Positions 30,798-40,200 of a DNA stretch of 64,000 bases are shown here, in pieces. A model generated the notes under the pieces. That model made no database searches and had not been told where the DNA came from. It saw only the letters and a list, made by a program, of their open reading frames with translations. Numbering within the stretch: position 1 is the first letter of the stretch; every line of letters starts with the position of its first letter. The DNA lies in assembly GCA_035529695.1 (NCBI GenBank), contig DATKWD010000108.1, positions 1 through 64,000 on the forward strand, read 5' to 3'. The stretch comes from DATKWD01 sp035529695 (GTDB lineage Bacteria; Actinomycetota; Acidimicrobiia; Acidimicrobiales; Salinilacustritrichaceae). The translations under genes and the position numbers were made by a program.

Positions 30798-33335
30798 ATG
30801 TTGAAGCTGAGCATCCGCAACCTCCTGAGTCACAAGATCCGGTTCTTCATGACGAGCTTCGCCGTCGTCCTCGGCGTGAGCTTCGTCGTCGGCAGCATCG
30901 TCGTCACCGACACCGTCCGCAAGAGCTTCGACACGCTCTTCGACGAGATCACCGCAGGGGTCGATCTCGAGATCCGCTCGGTCGATCCTCTGAGCGACGA
31001 GCCCGGAAGTCTCGGGCCGCCCCTCCCGGCCGAGGTCGCAACGCAGGCCTCCGCAGTCGACGGCGTCGAGATCGCCGAGGGCCAGGTCGGCGGCATCGCA
31101 CAACCGATCGCCCCGGACGGCGAGCCGGTCACCACGACCGGCGCCCCGAAGCTCGCGTTCAGCTGGGGCCCCACCGACGAGCTCTACCCCGTCACCCTCG
31201 AACTCGGCGCGAAGCCAGGGCCCGGCGAGTTCGCCGTCGATCAAGGCACCTTCGAGGACTTCGACTTCGTGATCGGCGACACCTACGACGTGCTGGTCCC
31301 CGACGGGACCGAGTCGTTCGTCCTGTCAGGGACCGCCACCTTCGGAAGCACCAACAGCCTCGCCGGTGCGCGTCTCACGATGTTCGACCTCGACACTGCC
31401 CAACGCCTCTTCGATCGCGAGGGGGTCTTCGACGCCATCGACATCAAGCTCGAACCCGGAGCCGACGCCGACGCCGTCCAGGCCGCGGTGGCCGAGGGTC
31501 TGCCGGCCGACGCCGAAGTGGTGACCGGCGCCGCCGTGGCCCAGGAGGGATCCGACCAGATCGGCGAACTCGCCTCGATCTTCGGGAACATCCTGCTCGG
31601 CTTCGCCGGCGTCGCTCTGTTCGTCTCGGCGTTCTACATCTACAACACGTTCTCGATCATCCTCGGCCAGCGCATCCGAGAGCTGGCGTTGCTGCGAGCG
31701 ATCGGCGCGACCGCAGCCCAGATCCGGGCGACCGTGATCCTCGAGGCATTGCTCGTCGGCATCGTCTCGTCGATCGTCGGTATCGGGATGGGCATGCTCA
31801 CCGCGCTCGGACTCCGGGGGATCCTCAACGCCGGAGGGTTCGGCCTTCCGGCCGACGCCCTCGTCCTGAAGCCCCCCACGGTCGCCGTGGCCTTTGTCAT
31901 CGGAGTGGGCGTGACGCTCGCGGCGTCGATCCTGCCGGCCCGAAAGGCCTCGTCGGTGCCGCCCGTCGCAGCCCTCCGAGCCGATCTCGCGACCAGCGAA
32001 TCGTCTCGCCGACTTCGGCTCCTGATCGGCGCCATCATCGGCGGGATCGGCGTGGCCCTGGTCGGTTTCGGACTCTTCATCGCCGACGGCACCCAACCCA
32101 CGTTGATCGGGCTCGGGGTCGGCGCCATCATGGTCTTCCTCGGCATCGCCAACCTGTCGCCGCTCGTCGCCGGCCCGGTGGCCCGCCTGCTCGGCGCCCC
32201 GATCGCGAAGGTGTTCAAGATGCCGGGACGGCTGGCACAGGAGAACTCGGCCCGCACCCCGTATCGCACGGCGTCGACGGCCTCGGCCCTCGTGGTCGGG
32301 CTGGCACTGGTGACGATGGTGCTCGTCGTCGGAACGAGCGTGAAGAAGACCTTCGCCGCCACGATCGATCAGGCGGTCTCGGCCGACTTCATCATCACCG
32401 ATCCGAACTTCGCCGGGGTGACGCCGGCACTGGCCGACGGTCTCGGCGCCGACCCGGCCTTCGAAGCCGTGTCGGGAATCCGGTTCGACACCTTCTCGTT
32501 CGAGGGTGGCACGCGCGATCTGGTGGCGGTCGACGCAGTCAGCGGCGGAGCGTTGGTCGACATCGACATCGTCGACGGCGGTCAGATCGACGATCTGACC
32601 GCGACCTCGATCTTCGTCCACGAGGACCCGGCCCGCGACCTCGGCCTCTCCCCTGGAGACGAAGTGACCGTGTCGTTCTCGGCGACCGGCGATCAGACCT
32701 TCACGGTCGCGGGCATCCACGCCGACTCGCTCTTCGCCGGCAACTACCTCATCAGCACCGAGGCCTACGAGGCCAACTTCACCGACGACCTGGACCCGCT
32801 CATCATGGCAGTGGTGGCCGACGGGGTCGATCCCGAGACGGCTCGGGCGTCGATCGACGACGCGCTCGCCGAGTTCCCTCAACTCGAGGTCGAGGATCGC
32901 TCGGAGTTCCTGGCCAGCCAGGAGGACCAGATCAATCAGGTGCTCGTCTCGGTCAACGCGCTGCTCGGGCTGGCGATCGTCATCGCGGTGCTCGGCATCG
33001 CCAACACGCTGGCGCTCTCGGTGTTCGAGCGGACCCGCGAGCTGGGCCTGCTTCGTGCGGTCGGGATGAGCAAGCGGCAGACCCGACGCATGGTGCGCTG
33101 GGAGGCGGCGATCGTCTCGCTGTTCGGCGCCGTGCTCGGGGTGGCCGTCGGCATCGCCTTCGGTCTCGCTGCGGCCTCCGCCCTGCCCGAATCGTTCCTC
33201 AGCGAGATCGCGATCCCGGTGGGCACGCTGCTGATCCTCGTGCTCGTGGCGATGTTCGCCGGCCTGCTGGCGGCGATCTTCCCCGCTCGCCGCGCCGGCA
33301 AGCTCGACATCCTCGAAGCCATCGCCAGCGAGTGA
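30798..33335 (+). CDS. Double FtsX-domain ABC permease (module 2)
   Basis: An 845-residue permease with the same layout as module 1: an N-terminal span (KIRFFMTSFAVVLGVSFVVG), an external MacB-like domain, FtsX domain 1 (about 255-390, with FSIILGQRIRELALLRAIGA), a central membrane pair, a second external domain and FtsX domain 2 (about 715-842). ERTRELGLLRAVGMSKRQTR is the conserved cytoplasmic loop, also found as ERTRELGLLRAVGMTRSQLR in module 1. Both C-termini end LDILEAIASE or LEVLDAIANE. The paralogous pair probably responds to the kinase between them, but handles an unknown substrate. Confidence 0.92.
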   Translation: MLKLSIRNLLSHKIRFFMTSFAVVLGVSFVVGSIVVTDTVRKSFDTLFDEITAGVDLEIRSVDPLSDEPGSLGPPLPAEVATQASAVDGVEIAEGQVGGIAQPIAPDGEPVTTTGAPKLAFSWGPTDELYPVTLELGAKPGPGEFAVDQGTFEDFDFVIGDTYDVLVPDGTESFVLSGTATFGSTNSLAGARLTMFDLDTAQRLFDREGVFDAIDIKLEPGADADAVQAAVAEGLPADAEVVTGAAVAQEGSDQIGELASIFGNILLGFAGVALFVSAFYIYNTFSIILGQRIRELALLRAIGATAAQIRATVILEALLVGIVSSIVGIGMGMLTALGLRGILNAGGFGLPADALVLKPPTVAVAFVIGVGVTLAASILPARKASSVPPVAALRADLATSESSRRLRLLIGAIIGGIGVALVGFGLFIADGTQPTLIGLGVGAIMVFLGIANLSPLVAGPVARLLGAPIAKVFKMPGRLAQENSARTPYRTASTASALVVGLALVTMVLVVGTSVKKTFAATIDQAVSADFIITDPNFAGVTPALADGLGADPAFEAVSGIRFDTFSFEGGTRDLVAVDAVSGGALVDIDIVDGGQIDDLTATSIFVHEDPARDLGLSPGDEVTVSFSATGDQTFTVAGIHADSLFAGNYLISTEAYEANFTDDLDPLIMAVVADGVDPETARASIDDALAEFPQLEVEDRSEFLASQEDQINQVLVSVNALLGLAIVIAVLGIANTLALSVFERTRELGLLRAVGMSKRQTRRMVRWEAAIVSLFGAVLGVAVGIAFGLAAASALPESFLSEIAIPVGTLLILVLVAMFAGLLAAIFPARRAGKLDILEAIASE

Positions 33336-33365
33336 CCTGGCGGGTTTGCGGGCAGACTCGTCGCC

Positions 33366-33758
33366 ATGGCCCTCGATCTCGATTCGTTGTCAGACGATGT
33401 GCTCACCTTTCTGAGCGAGTACCACCTGGCGACCCTCACGACGCAGCGGGCCGACGGCTCGCCTCACGTGGTCGCCGTGGGGTTCACCTACGACCCGCAG
33501 TCGCGGCTGGCTCGGGTGATCACGTGGGATGCCTCGCAGAAGGCGGTGAACGTGGCCCGTGGCGGCACGCGGGCGGTCGTCGCCCAGGTCGACGGCGGGC
33601 GCTGGCTCGCCCTCGAGGGAGAAGCCCGCTTGGCGACCGACGACGAGTCGGCCCGGGAAGGTGAACGGCGCTATGCCGAGCGGTACTCCGAGCCCCAGCA
33701 GCGCGACGACCGCGCGGTGATCGAGATCATGGTCGACCGCATCCTCGGCCGGGGCTGA
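33366..33758 (+). CDS. Pyridoxamine 5'-phosphate oxidase-like (PPOX/FDOR) protein
   Basis: A 130-residue split-barrel protein of the PPOX superfamily; actinobacterial members of this size usually bind F420 or FMN/heme. The first strands are LATLTTQRADGSPHVVAVGF (about 21-40), then ITWDASQKAVNVARGGTRAV, the cofactor-binding strand pair. The C-terminal ERYSEPQQRDDRAVIEIMVD fits the FDOR-B layout. CAGACT at 33353-33358 ends 7 nt before the ATG. Activity could be F420-dependent reduction of a ring compound; not determined. Confidence 0.85.
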   Translation: MALDLDSLSDDVLTFLSEYHLATLTTQRADGSPHVVAVGFTYDPQSRLARVITWDASQKAVNVARGGTRAVVAQVDGGRWLALEGEARLATDDESAREGERRYAERYSEPQQRDDRAVIEIMVDRILGRG

Positions 33759-33785
33759 GAATCGACGAACCGCCGCCGGTCGAAC

Positions 33786-34172
33786 TCAGTCCTCGGCGGG
33801 CTTCATGTCGCCGAACTCGAAGAAGGCGCGCATCGTGGTGATGTGGCCGTCGTCATCGAAGGTCATGACATCGATGGCGGGGAGCACCATCTGCTGATCG
33901 CCGACGGTCGGCCGGACTTCCATGAAGAAGGCCGCCTCGCCGGCGCACACGTTGGCCTTGATCATGCGGAGCTCGATCTCGGACACCATCTCGCGCGACT
34001 GGTCCCAGAACGCAGCGATGGCCTCCTTGCCCTCGTGGACCGGTGTCCCCACCGGGTCTTGGACCGTCGCGCCTTCGGCAAAGAGTCCGAGCCACCCCTC
34101 TTTGTCGTTCGCCGAGAAGAACTTGGTGTAGTTCAGGCAGGTGGTGTGGATCACGTCGTCCGGTGCGGCCAT
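33786..34172 (-). CDS. SnoaL/NTF2-like ketosteroid-isomerase-fold protein
   Basis: A 128-residue alpha+beta barrel protein: CLNYTKFFSANDKEGWLGLF opens the helical cone, followed by VQDPVGTPVHEGKEAIAAFW and the C-terminal sheet IDVMTFDDDGHITTMRAFFE. The Asp in ATVQDPVG sits where active members place the catalytic base. Such proteins are isomerases, cyclases or hydrolases of small hydrophobic molecules. TAGGTT (34181-34186, minus) ends 8 nt before the ATG and overlaps the stop codon of the upstream NADH dehydrogenase gene. Confidence 0.85.
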   Translation of the reverse strand: MAAPDDVIHTTCLNYTKFFSANDKEGWLGLFAEGATVQDPVGTPVHEGKEAIAAFWDQSREMVSEIELRMIKANVCAGEAAFFMEVRPTVGDQQMVLPAIDVMTFDDDGHITTMRAFFEFGDMKPAED

Positions 34173-34183
34173 GGGCGACGAAC

Positions 34184-35455
34184 CTAGTTCTCGGGCTCGG
34201 TGTCGGGCCCGAAGATCAGCCTCGGACCTCGGTCCCACGTGAAGTAGTTCCAGGCCCAGTTGAGCAGGACCGACAACCGGTTTCGTCGACCGACGAGGAA
34301 GACCAGGTGCAGCCCGAGCCACGCAAACCAGGCGGGCGTCCCCCACAACCGGATCCCGAAGGGCAGCTCGGCGACCGCAGCGCGCCGCCCGATGGTGGCC
34401 ATCGTGCCCTTGTCGGTGTAGCGGAACGGCTCGGTCGGCTCGCCACGCTGCACCCGGTGGATCTGTGCCGCCACATGGGCTCCGGTCTGCATCGCCACTG
34501 GGGCGAGCTGCGGCAGCGCGTGGTCGTCGTTCACGATGTGGGCGATGTCGCCGATCGCCCAGACCCCATCCGCGCCAGGAACCGACAGATCCGAATCGAC
34601 GATGATGCGCCCCGATGGTCCTTGTTCGAAACCGAGCGACTCGACCAACGGATTGGCCTTCACGCCAGCCGCCCACACTGTCGTGTGCGTGCTGATGCGC
34701 TCGCCGGTGTCGAGCTCGATGTGGTCAGCCGCGACGCTCCGCACGTTCGCTCCATAGAGGATGTCGACACCACGAGACACGAGCGTGTCGTGAGCGTGCT
34801 GTTGCGAGGGCGACGAGAACGGGGCCAGCAACTGCTGTTCGCGCTCGATGATCCGCACCGACACGCGCTCGAGATCCAGGTCGGGGAAGTCCTTGCTCAG
34901 GACGGCGTCGATCAGTTCGGCCAGCGCTCCCGCGGTCTCGACACCGGTCGGGCCGCCGCCGATGACCGTGAACGACAGCACGCCGTCTTCCACGGCCGCC
35001 GGATCGACCTGGGCTGCCTCGAAGCACCCGAGGATGTGGTTTCGCAGCCTCACCGCGTCAGCCAGGTTGTAGAGGGGCAGCGCGTGGTCGGGCGCACCCT
35101 CGATGCCGAAGAAGTTGGTGGCTGCGCCCGCAGCCACCACCAGGTGGTCGTAGCCGAGCAGCTGCTGGCCCTCGACGACCACGTGTCGTGTCTCGGTGTC
35201 GATCCCGCTGACACGCCCGTTGCGGAACCGAACGTGATCGACGCCGTGGAACAGCCCGCGCACCGCATGGGCGACGTCGGCGGCGTTCAGGCCTGCGGTC
35301 GCCACCTGGTAGAGAAGCGGCTGGAACGTGTGGAAGTTGTTCCGGTCGACGATGGTCACCGTGACGTCGTCGCCGAGCGCCCGGGCGACGGCCAGCCCGC
35401 CGAACCCGGCGCCGATGACGACGACATGTGGTCTGGGTTGGTCGACGGTCGACAT
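34184..35455 (-). CDS. ndh: Type II NADH dehydrogenase (Ndh)
   Basis: A 423-residue FAD enzyme that passes electrons from NADH to quinone without pumping protons. FAD motif: VVVIGAGFGGLAVARAL (about 11-27); then NFHTFQPLLYQVATAGL, the NDH-2 hallmark. NADH motif: TVIGGGPTGVETAGALAEL. FAD-ribityl motif: GVWAIGDIAH, then APVAMQTGAHVA quinone region, and a C-terminal amphipathic segment (RRNRLSVLLNWAWNYFT) for membrane attachment. ATG 35453-35455 has GGAGG a few nt upstream. A GTGAA-N4-TTCAC palindrome lies 13 nt before the start. Confidence 0.93.
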   Translation of the reverse strand: MSTVDQPRPHVVVIGAGFGGLAVARALGDDVTVTIVDRNNFHTFQPLLYQVATAGLNAADVAHAVRGLFHGVDHVRFRNGRVSGIDTETRHVVVEGQQLLGYDHLVVAAGAATNFFGIEGAPDHALPLYNLADAVRLRNHILGCFEAAQVDPAAVEDGVLSFTVIGGGPTGVETAGALAELIDAVLSKDFPDLDLERVSVRIIEREQQLLAPFSSPSQQHAHDTLVSRGVDILYGANVRSVAADHIELDTGERISTHTTVWAAGVKANPLVESLGFEQGPSGRIIVDSDLSVPGADGVWAIGDIAHIVNDDHALPQLAPVAMQTGAHVAAQIHRVQRGEPTEPFRYTDKGTMATIGRRAAVAELPFGIRLWGTPAWFAWLGLHLVFLVGRRNRLSVLLNWAWNYFTWDRGPRLIFGPDTEPEN

Positions 35456-35468
35456 CCCACCTCCGCTT

Positions 35469-35482
35469 GTGAACCCTTTCAC
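35469..35482. promoter_or_regulatory. Palindrome upstream of ndh
   Basis: GTGAACCCTTTCAC, 5-bp arms and 4-nt spacer, between a TAGGGT -10-like box and the ndh ribosome-binding site. Good operator position; regulator unknown. Confidence 0.4.
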
Positions 35483-35540
35483 GAATGACCCTACGCCTCG
35501 GATCGTCGAACGCGGGGAACCATCCGCAGAGGTCCTTGAG

Positions 35541-35546
35541 TACGCT
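35541..35546 (+). promoter_or_regulatory. Leaderless -10 box of the DUF4404-like gene
   Basis: TACGCT ends 7 nt before GTG 35554, deciding that GTG as start rather than an ATG at 35485. Confidence 0.45.
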
Positions 35547-35553
35547 CGGCGTC

Positions 35554-35811
35554 GTGACCGATGACCATCGCACCGACATGGAACAGCTCCGCGCCGAGAT
35601 CGATCGAGCGAAGGCGAGCGACGCAGACACGACCGATCTCGAGGCACTCGTCGATCGGCTCGAGCGGCACCTCGACGACGACGACGAGCACACCGAGCCC
35701 GGAATCCGCGACCGGCTCGAGGATGCGGTGCAGACCTACGAGGTCGAGCACCCCGAGGTGACCTCGATCTTCGCCCGCATCGTCGACACGCTGAGCGCCG
35801 CGGGCCTCTGA
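35554..35811 (+). CDS. DUF4404-like small helical protein
   Basis: An 85-residue acidic, all-helical protein. The pattern LRAEIDRAK...LEALVDRLERHLDD...YEVEHPEVTSIFARIVDTLS matches the DUF4404 family (helix, acidic linker, then a [FY]E-x-HP motif and a terminal helix ending in a small hydrophobic residue). Function unknown. Transcribed away from ndh and toward the glycosylase gene, 10 nt from its stop. Confidence 0.7.
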   Translation: MTDDHRTDMEQLRAEIDRAKASDADTTDLEALVDRLERHLDDDDEHTEPGIRDRLEDAVQTYEVEHPEVTSIFARIVDTLSAAGL

Positions 35812-35821
35812 AGTCGACGGC

Positions 35822-36595
35822 TCAGCTCTGACACGACGGGCACCAGTAGGTGCTGCGGCTGTGTTCGCCCTGGCGCTTGCTCAGGATGGGCGTCCCGCAA
35901 CGGTGGCAGGGCCGGCCGGACCGGCCGTAGACGGCGAGCCCCTTGGAATGGGTCACGCGGTGCCCGGACCCAAGGTTCGACCGGAGCTGATGGTGGGCGA
36001 CCTCGAGGAGCTGCCGGCGCCGCGCCGCATCGACACCGGACGTCAGCGTGAACGGATCGATTCGTCCGACCCACAGGGCCTCTGACTTGTAGACATTGCC
36101 GATCCCTGCTGCCACGCGCTGGTCGAGCAGCGAGTCGGCGATCTGGGTGTCGGGCCCCGCGAGGTCGACCATCCGCTCGGTCGCGAGATCGAGATCGGGA
36201 CTCGGGAGGCACAGGTCGGGGCCGAGGGTGCTCAGGCGCCACGGCTCGGCGACGTCGCGTCGGTAGGTCTCGACGACCGGCGCCTGGAAGCACACGCCGA
36301 GCCAGCCACTGTCGGTGCCGATCACGACCCGGGCCAGGTGCGCAGCCCTTCGCCAACGCTCTCCGTCGCGGTACACGTGCCACGAGCCGCTCATCCTGAG
36401 ATGGGTTCGCAGGCTCAGCCCATCGTCGAAGTGCACCAGCAGGTTCTTCCCTCGTGCCTCGACATCGGAGACGGCCACCCCGAGGTCGGGTCGATCACCG
36501 ACGAGCCGCGGTGCCTCGAAGCGGGTCAGCCGGTGGCCGGCGAGAGCGGGACGCAGCCGCAGGGCCGTGTTGAAGAGCGTGTCACCCTCGGGCAT
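35822..36595 (-). CDS. Fpg/Nei-family DNA glycosylase (Nei2-type)
   Basis: A 257-residue DNA glycosylase/AP lyase that removes oxidised pyrimidines. The N-terminal PEGD (P2 nucleophile, E3) marks the Nei2 branch. SRGKNLL-like ARGKNLLVHF supplies the conserved Lys; the H2TH segment is DSLLDQRVAAGIGNVYKSEA; the zinc finger is CHRCGTPI..YWCPSC. The gene follows the methyltransferase and lhr on one strand with 1 nt between its ATG and the preceding stop, so lhr-methyltransferase-nei appears to be one operon, sensible for a repair helicase and a glycosylase. Confidence 0.93.
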   Translation of the reverse strand: MPEGDTLFNTALRLRPALAGHRLTRFEAPRLVGDRPDLGVAVSDVEARGKNLLVHFDDGLSLRTHLRMSGSWHVYRDGERWRRAAHLARVVIGTDSGWLGVCFQAPVVETYRRDVAEPWRLSTLGPDLCLPSPDLDLATERMVDLAGPDTQIADSLLDQRVAAGIGNVYKSEALWVGRIDPFTLTSGVDAARRRQLLEVAHHQLRSNLGSGHRVTHSKGLAVYGRSGRPCHRCGTPILSKRQGEHSRSTYWCPSCQS

Positions 36596-36596
36596 G

Positions 36597-37250
36597 TCAG
36601 CCGATGCGCTGCAATGCAGCCCAGGAGCCCGCCCCGGCTCTCGACTCGCGGCCTTCGGTGGCGAACGGGAGCGCCTCGACGACCTCGGCGGTCGTGAGGT
36701 GGATGGGGGTCTGCGGGCCGCTCGAGTTCACCCACAGCAGCGCACCCCCCGGCCGAAGGACCCGATCGACCTCGGACGGGAACAGAAATGCGTTGATCAG
36801 CACGAGCGCGTCGACCGACGCATCCGCAACCGGCAACGCGTCGCCGTCTGCCAACACGCGGTGTGCGGGTCCGGCCGGCGCACGCAGGCTCATCTCGATG
36901 GCGATGTCGACGGCCAGCGCTGCGGCGAAACGCTCGGCAAGCATCGGCGAGTAGAAGCCCGTGCCTGCACCCAACTCGACGGCAGTCTCACAACGATCGA
37001 GCAGCGGATCGAGACCCCGGATGAGGGCGTCGGTGACGACTGCGAACCGCTCGGGAGAACTTCGGGTGTGCCATTCGGTGGCGAGCACGTCGAAGAACCC
37101 GGCCACCTCGATGCGGGCCGCATGGTCCCACGCTGGAGCCTGAAGGCCTGCGGCACGACGAGTCATCACGCGCATCGGATGTTCGTCGTTCCCCGACCCC
37201 GACGGCTCGTGTCCTGGGACCTCGACGTCAGGGAGCCACTCGATGCTCAT
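36597..37250 (-). CDS. Class I SAM-dependent methyltransferase
   Basis: A 217-residue protein from ATG 37248-37250; an ATG at 37281-37283, directly after the lhr stop, would add 11 residues. The SAM site is AVELGAGTGFYSPMLAER with DIAIEMSL, and motif IV is ALVLINAFLFPSEVDRVLRP followed by GGALLWVNSSGP. The N-terminal RAAGLQAPAWDHAARIEVAG is unlike housekeeping methylases. It is the middle gene of the lhr-nei operon. The substrate is unknown; a link to repair is inferred only from position. Confidence 0.8.
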   Translation of the reverse strand: MSIEWLPDVEVPGHEPSGSGNDEHPMRVMTRRAAGLQAPAWDHAARIEVAGFFDVLATEWHTRSSPERFAVVTDALIRGLDPLLDRCETAVELGAGTGFYSPMLAERFAAALAVDIAIEMSLRAPAGPAHRVLADGDALPVADASVDALVLINAFLFPSEVDRVLRPGGALLWVNSSGPQTPIHLTTAEVVEALPFATEGRESRAGAGSWAALQRIG

Positions 37251-37283
37251 CCACCCAGTGTGGACGCTGGACCGGAGCCACAT

Positions 37284-40200
37284 TCAACGGGCACGCGACG
37301 GGCGCCAGGTCAGTCCCTTGTAGCCATCGGTGAAGCCTGCGGCGATGAGCACTTCGGCGTGCGGTGACTCGGCCACACGGGCTCGGTCGATCTTGCGGAT
37401 CTCGAGGTTCCGGTACCGCCCCGACGTGGCGAGATCCTTGATGGCCTCGGCCCATCGGTGGTCGTGGCCGGTGCGGTCGAAGGTGACGAGAGCATGTCCA
37501 CCACGCTCGACGTACACCGCAGGGACACCGTCGATGAGCACCACGTGTGCGCCGGCTTGGCGGGCGGGACGACCCGCCGACTCGGGCCACGGCAACGACG
37601 CGCCGTAGGGCTGAGCGGGGTCGGTGGCCGCCAGCAGCACCGGCACGTCGTCGGGGTCGGGGTCACGCATCGATCGAAGCCGATCGACCGCACCGGGCAC
37701 GGCGAACTGCGCCGCCCCACGACCTGCGACGAAGTAGCCGCGCCGCACCTCACCCCGTTCCTCGAGGGCCTTGAGCATCGGATAGACGCCGGCGAACCCC
37801 CCTTGGGCGCCCTCGCCCAGCGCCGCTTCACGGGTCAACACGCCGTAGCGTTCGAGAAGCTGCTGGGCCCGCGCGTGGGCGACCTCGGTCGGCGCCGGGT
37901 GAGGCTGGAGCAGCGGCGCCACCGCGGACCACCGGCCCGAGCCCGCCGGCGGGCCGAGGCGCGACAAACGACCCGGACGCGGGCGGCCACGTCCCCGGTT
38001 CGCCGCCGACCGCCGGGGCCGACCGGCGAGATACGAACGGAGCGGCGCCAGCGAGTCGTTGGTGACGTGCCCCGCCCACACAAGATCCCACAACGCGGCA
38101 AGCACGGCCTCGTCGTCGTAGTCGTGGCCGGCGCCGTGCACTGCCCCGAGCACGTCGGTCCAGAACGACGCACCCCGGGCGGTGAGGTGATCGAGGATCG
38201 CCGACTGCACATCTCCCTCGGGGACCTCGTCCGGGCTCGGGACGAGCAGCGGGGCCTGATCTCGAAAGACGAGCCGCACGCGGCCGTCGCGGGCGCCGAG
38301 CGACCCGGCACCGATCCAGACGATCTCGCCGGTCGAACAGAGTCGGTCGAGGTCGGCGGGGCGGTACTCGGCGAGCCGAGCAGGAAGCAGATCGGCCTCG
38401 AGCACCGAGGCGACCAGTGGGGCACCCGACAGCTGGCCGAGCGAGTCGATCAGGGCATCGAAGGACCGCCGTTGGCTCCCGACGTGGTGCCACGCAGGGA
38501 GGAACCGCCCCAGGGCATCGCCTTCGACCGGTTCGACCTCGCGACGCAGCGCCGCCAACGAGCGACGCCGCAGCATCTTCAGGACGTCTTCGTCGCACCA
38601 CTCGCGAGCGGCACCTCCGGGCCGGAACTCGCCTCGCACAACCCGCGACTGTGCTTCGAGCGCCTCGAGTGCCGGCCGGACGCGATCGAGCTGGACGCCG
38701 TATCGGCGCGCCAGGTCGTCGGTCACGAACGGCCCGTGGGTCTTGGCGTAGCGCGCGGCCAACTCGACCCACGGGGCGTCCTGGACCTCGGTGAACGCGA
38801 TCGGCAATCCCATCGGCGCCGCGACCCCGAGCGCATCACGCAACCGGCCGGCGTCCTCGGCGGCAGCGATCCGTTCTTCGCCCGCGATGTTGACCCGGTA
38901 GGCGCGGCGCACGGCTTCGAGCTCGGCGACCAGTGCGTCTGCGTCGGTGCCGACGGTGCGGCCGTCGATCTCGAGCAGGCTCAGCGGGCCGAGCCGGCGC
39001 AGCAGATCGTGCACCTCGTCGGCATCGCGGGCCCGACGACCTTCGACGAGGCATTGGAGTTCGAGTTCGAGGTCGGCCAGCGCTTCGGGATCGATGAGCT
39101 CGCGGAGCTCCTCTGCGCCCAGCAGCTCGCGCAACAGGTCGCGGTCGAGCGACAACGCAGCAGCACGCCGCTCGGCCAGCGGTGCATCGCCTTCGTACAT
39201 GTACACCGCGATCCAGCCGAACATGAGCGACTGGGCGAAGGGCGAGGCTCGGTCGGTCTCGACGGTGACCATCCGGACCCGACGGCTCCGCAGGTCGGTG
39301 AGGACCTGCTTCAGGGCCGGCACGTCGAACACGTCGTTCATGCACTCGCGGGTCGCTTCGAGCAGCATCGGGAACGTCGGATACTTCGCAGCGACACCGA
39401 GGAGGTCGGCAGCCTTCTGGCGCTGCTGCCACAACGGTGTGCGGCGGTCCGGCCGGCGTCGCGGCAGCAACAGGGCGCGACCGGCACACTCTCGGAACCG
39501 GCTGGCGAACATCGCGGTCTGAGGCAACTGCCGGACGAGGAGTTCCTCGAGTTCGTCGGGATCGACCGTCAGCAGCTCGACGGGGATCTCGTCGATGGCT
39601 TCGGGCAACCGCAACACGATGCCGTCGTCGCTCCACATCAACTCGACCTCCATCCCCCACTCCTCGGCGAGCAGGAGCTGGAGCGCCATTCCCCACGGCG
39701 CATGGACCTGGGCGCCGAACGGTGACAACACACAGATCCGCCAGTCACCGATCTCGTCGCGGAACCGTTCGACGACGATGGTCCGATCGTCGGGCAGCGC
39801 CCCGGTCGCCTCGGCCTGCTCGTCGAGATACGCCACGAGATTCGTCGCCGCTCGCGGATCGAGGCCGTGGTCTCGACGAAGGACTTCGACCGGATCGTCG
39901 ACGGTCCGGATCTCGCGCACGAACGCGCCGATCGCCTGACCGAGCTCGAGCGGACGTCCCGGCCCGTCTCCGTGCCAGAAGGGCATCTTCCCCGGCTGTC
40001 CGGGCGCCGGGGTGACGACGACGCGCTCGAAGGTGATGTCCTCGATGCGCCACGTCGACGCACCGAGCAGAAAGGTCTCGCCGGGACGGCTCTCGTAGAC
40101 CATCTCCTCGTCGAGCTCGCCGACTCTCGTGCCATCGGGGAGGAACACGCCGAACAGGCCGCGGTCCGGAATCGTTCCGGCGTTGGTGACTGCCAGCCTC

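Noticed and set aside
30719..33664. 981-codon frame overlapping permease 2
   Set aside because: Arg-rich shadow of the true permease in another frame.
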